Assembly: GCF_035599575.1 (NCBI RefSeq)
Contig: NZ_CP141179.1
Coordinates: forward strand, 3,757,001 to 3,821,000
Length of the DNA: 64,000 nt
Direction: 5' to 3'
Source of the DNA: Roseovarius sp. Pro17
GTDB taxonomy: Bacteria; Pseudomonadota; Alphaproteobacteria; Rhodobacterales; Rhodobacteraceae
The position numbers were made by a program, and so were the translations under genes. The notes under the pieces were generated by a model, which did not search any database, had not been told where the DNA came from, and saw only the letters and a program-made list of their open reading frames with translations. Below, one piece after another: positions 62,901 through 64,000 of this stretch (position 1 is the first letter of the stretch; the number at the start of each line of letters is the position of its first letter).

Positions 62901-64000
62901 GCCCCCGCCGCATCATGATATCTATTCGATCGAGGATTTGGCGCAGCTGATCTATGACCTTAAGCAGATCAATCCTATCGCCAAGGTCACGGTAAAGCTG
63001 GTCGCCCAGTCCGGCGTCGGCACGATTGCCGCTGGCGTGGCCAAGGCCAAGGCCGACGTCATCCTGATATCGGGCCATAATGGCGGCACCGGCGCCAGCC
63101 CCGCCACGTCGATCAAATACGCAGGGCTGCCGTGGGAAATGGGCCTGACCGAGGCGCATCAGGTTCTGTCGATGAACAATCTTCGCGATCGCATCACGTT
63201 GCGCACCGATGGCGGTCTGCGCACCGGACGCGACATCGTCATGGCCGCGATGATGGGGGCCGAGGAATACGGCATCGGCACCGCCGCCCTGATCTCGATG
63301 GGCTGCATCATGGTGCGACAGTGCCAGTCTAACACCTGCCCCGTCGGCGTGTGCACGCAAGATGAGGCGCTGCGCGCCAAATTCACCGGCAATGCCGAGA
63401 AGGTCGTGAACCTCATCACCTTCTACGCTCAGGAGGTGCGCGAAATACTGGCCAGCATTGGCGCGCGCTCGCTAGACGAAGTGATAGGGCGCGCTGATCT
63501 GCTGACACAGGTCAGCCGTGGCAGCGCACATCTGGACGATCTGGACCTCAATCCGATGCTGATTACCGTCGCGAGCCACAGTGCGCCACTGAACCGCAAC
63601 CGCGAGAGAAATGCCGTGCCCGACACACTGGACGCCGAGATCGTCCGCGACGCCGCGCGTTTCCTGAATGACGGGGAAAAGATGCAGTTGCACTACGCCG
63701 TGCAAAACACGCACCGGACCGTTGGCACTCGCCTCAGCAGCCATATCGTGCGCAAGTTCGGGATGCGTAACAGCCTGCAACCCGACCACTTGACGGTCAA
63801 GCTGTCAGGAAGTGCGGGCCAGTCCTTGGGCGCCTTCGCCGCGCCGGGGCTGAAGCTGGAAGTGTCTGGCGATGCCAATGATTACGTCGGCAAGGGTCTG
63901 TCGGGCGGCATCATCGTCGTGCGCCCGCCCATGTCCAGCCCCCTGGACGCCAGCCAAAATACGATCATCGGCAACACGGTGCTATACGGTGCGACCGCTG
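59914..64000 (+). CDS. gltB: Glutamate synthase (NADPH) large subunit, 3' end cut by window
   Basis: At least 1362 residues, open to the window edge; full-length proteins have about 1500. The N-terminal class II glutamine amidotransferase has a short propeptide before nucleophile Cys34 (EHSSCGVGLVVAV). Later parts are the central domain, the FMN-binding synthase domain (AEGGEDP-type SGEGGEDPAHFTPEPNGDNP, AKVTVKLVAQSGVGTIAAGV, ISGHNGGTGASPATSIKYAG), the 3Fe-4S cysteines CIMVRQCQSNTCPVGVCTQ, and the start of the C-terminal beta-helix. It makes two glutamates from glutamine and 2-oxoglutarate. AAGGAG precedes the ATG that overlaps the GFA stop. Confidence 0.96.
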   Translation, partial: MTTYDAKWASAEQAKRDWMAENGMYAHDEEHSSCGVGLVVAVSGKRSRRVVQAGIDALKAIWHRGAVDADGKTGDGAGIHVQIPVSFIYDQIRRTGHEPRQDQLVAVGQVFLPRTDFGAQEACRTIVETEVLRMGHTIYGWRHVPVNVDCLGEKANATRPEIEQILISNARGIDEEDFERELYVIRRRVEKAVIAAGIANFYIASLSCRSIIYKGMMLAEEVAVFYPDLMDERFKSAFAIYHQRYSTNTFPQWWLAQPFRMLAHNGEINTLRGNVNWMKSHEIRMASGAFGDLAEDIKPIVPNGASDSAALDSVFEVLVRAGRSAPMAKTMLVPESWSNQAQELPQAWCDMYSYCNSVMEPWDGPAALAMTDGRWVCAGLDRNGLRPMRYVVTGDGLVIAGSEAGMVPIDEATVREKGALGPGQMLAVDMQEGKLYNDVEIKDRLAAARPFGEWVGKINNLDDKLTVTSEAAMHTGGDLRRRQIAAGYTIEELEQILAPMGEDGKEAIASMGDDTPSAVLSTQYRPLSHFFRQNFSQVTNPPVDSLREYRVMSLKTRFGNLNNVLDESGAQTQIIVLDSPFVGNSEWNVLLSQFSSDVGTIDCTFTPGPNALQEGLTRIRAEAEDAVRSGAGHLVLTDQAVGEGRIGMPMILATSAVHSHLTRKGLRTFCSLNVRSAECIDPHYFAVLIGAGATIVNAYLAQDSLADRIDRNLVDGTLTEVVARYRKAIDAGLLKIMSKMGISVISSYRGGLNFEAIGLSRAMCAEYFPGLVSRISGIGVSGIQTKLEEIHDRAYSGPDNVLPIGGFYKARKSGESHAWGAQTMHMLQTACNTASFDLWKRYSAAMQSTPPIHLRDLMAIKPMGKAIPLDEVESVTAIRRRFVTPGMSLGALSPEAHKTLNVAMNRIGARSDSGEGGEDPAHFTPEPNGDNPSAKIKQVASGRFGVTAEYLNQCEELEIKVAQGAKPGEGGQLPGMKVTELIARLRLSTPGVTLISPPPHHDIYSIEDLAQLIYDLKQINPIAKVTVKLVAQSGVGTIAAGVAKAKADVILISGHNGGTGASPATSIKYAGLPWEMGLTEAHQVLSMNNLRDRITLRTDGGLRTGRDIVMAAMMGAEEYGIGTAALISMGCIMVRQCQSNTCPVGVCTQDEALRAKFTGNAEKVVNLITFYAQEVREILASIGARSLDEVIGRADLLTQVSRGSAHLDDLDLNPMLITVASHSAPLNRNRERNAVPDTLDAEIVRDAARFLNDGEKMQLHYAVQNTHRTVGTRLSSHIVRKFGMRNSLQPDHLTVKLSGSAGQSLGAFAAPGLKLEVSGDANDYVGKGLSGGIIVVRPPMSSPLDASQNTIIGNTVLYGATA

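Noticed and set aside
1..64000. CRISPR arrays, rRNA genes, origins, tandem repeats
   Set aside because: No regularly spaced repeats of CRISPR length, no rRNA-like sequence and no clustered DnaA boxes were seen while reading the window.

Overview
The window reads as chromosomal DNA of a marine alphaproteobacterium of the Rhodobacteraceae (Roseobacter group). The evidence is high GC with strong third-position GC bias, a complete gene transfer agent (GTA) cluster of the Rhodobacter capsulatus type in canonical gene order, DMSP-catabolism genes, a lipoyl-bearing PDH E1 beta, and a roseobacter-style Hint-domain protein. No rRNA, CRISPR array or replication origin is seen; there is one tRNA gene, tRNA-Leu(CAG).

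Left part (1-16.8 kb): an OmpA/phosphate-binding-like envelope protein, DUF3179 and DUF4336 proteins, two overlapping cyclophilin genes, glycolytic pgk and class I fructose-bisphosphate aldolase, an HNH nuclease, an AidB-type acyl-CoA dehydrogenase, and an FtsB-like divisome protein. These are followed by the pyruvate dehydrogenase operon pdhA-pdhB-DUF5076-pdhC, which ends in a clear intrinsic terminator, then an outer-membrane barrel protein, cysE and a small DksA/TraR-type zinc-finger gene.

GTA block (16.8-31.6 kb, minus strand): all seventeen structural genes g1 to g15 (including g3.5 and g10.1) are present and open, from small terminase to the g15 'megatron' baseplate protein, mostly with 1-14 bp overlaps. 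The block is interrupted between terminase large subunit and portal by a plus-strand gene for a DddQ-type DMSP lyase (cupin) with all its expected metal and catalytic residues. Directly upstream of g1 lies acuI (acrylyl-CoA reductase), so two steps of the DMSP cleavage pathway are physically interleaved with the GTA locus. This is the most unusual feature of the window.

Middle part (32.9-41.3 kb): an M81 (MlrC-like) metallopeptidase, a DMT exporter, UDP-glucuronate 4-epimerase, mannose-1-phosphate guanylyltransferase/mannose-6-phosphate isomerase, a flavoprotein-SelD fusion and, tail to tail with it, the tRNA 2-selenouridine synthase SelU.

Right part (41.4-64 kb): a fatty-acid beta-oxidation operon (fadE-fadI-fadJ plus an acetyl-CoA hydrolase/transferase family gene), a decayed 0.9-kb stretch, UDP-glucose dehydrogenase, kdsA/kdsB with divergent kdsD for KDO synthesis, an IS3-family transposase remnant, a Hint-domain gene, tRNA-Leu, a complex I NDUFA9-like protein, uppP, and a gltD-GFA-gltB operon cut off by the window end. 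Sugar-nucleotide, KDO and undecaprenyl-phosphate genes together supply surface polysaccharide and envelope synthesis.
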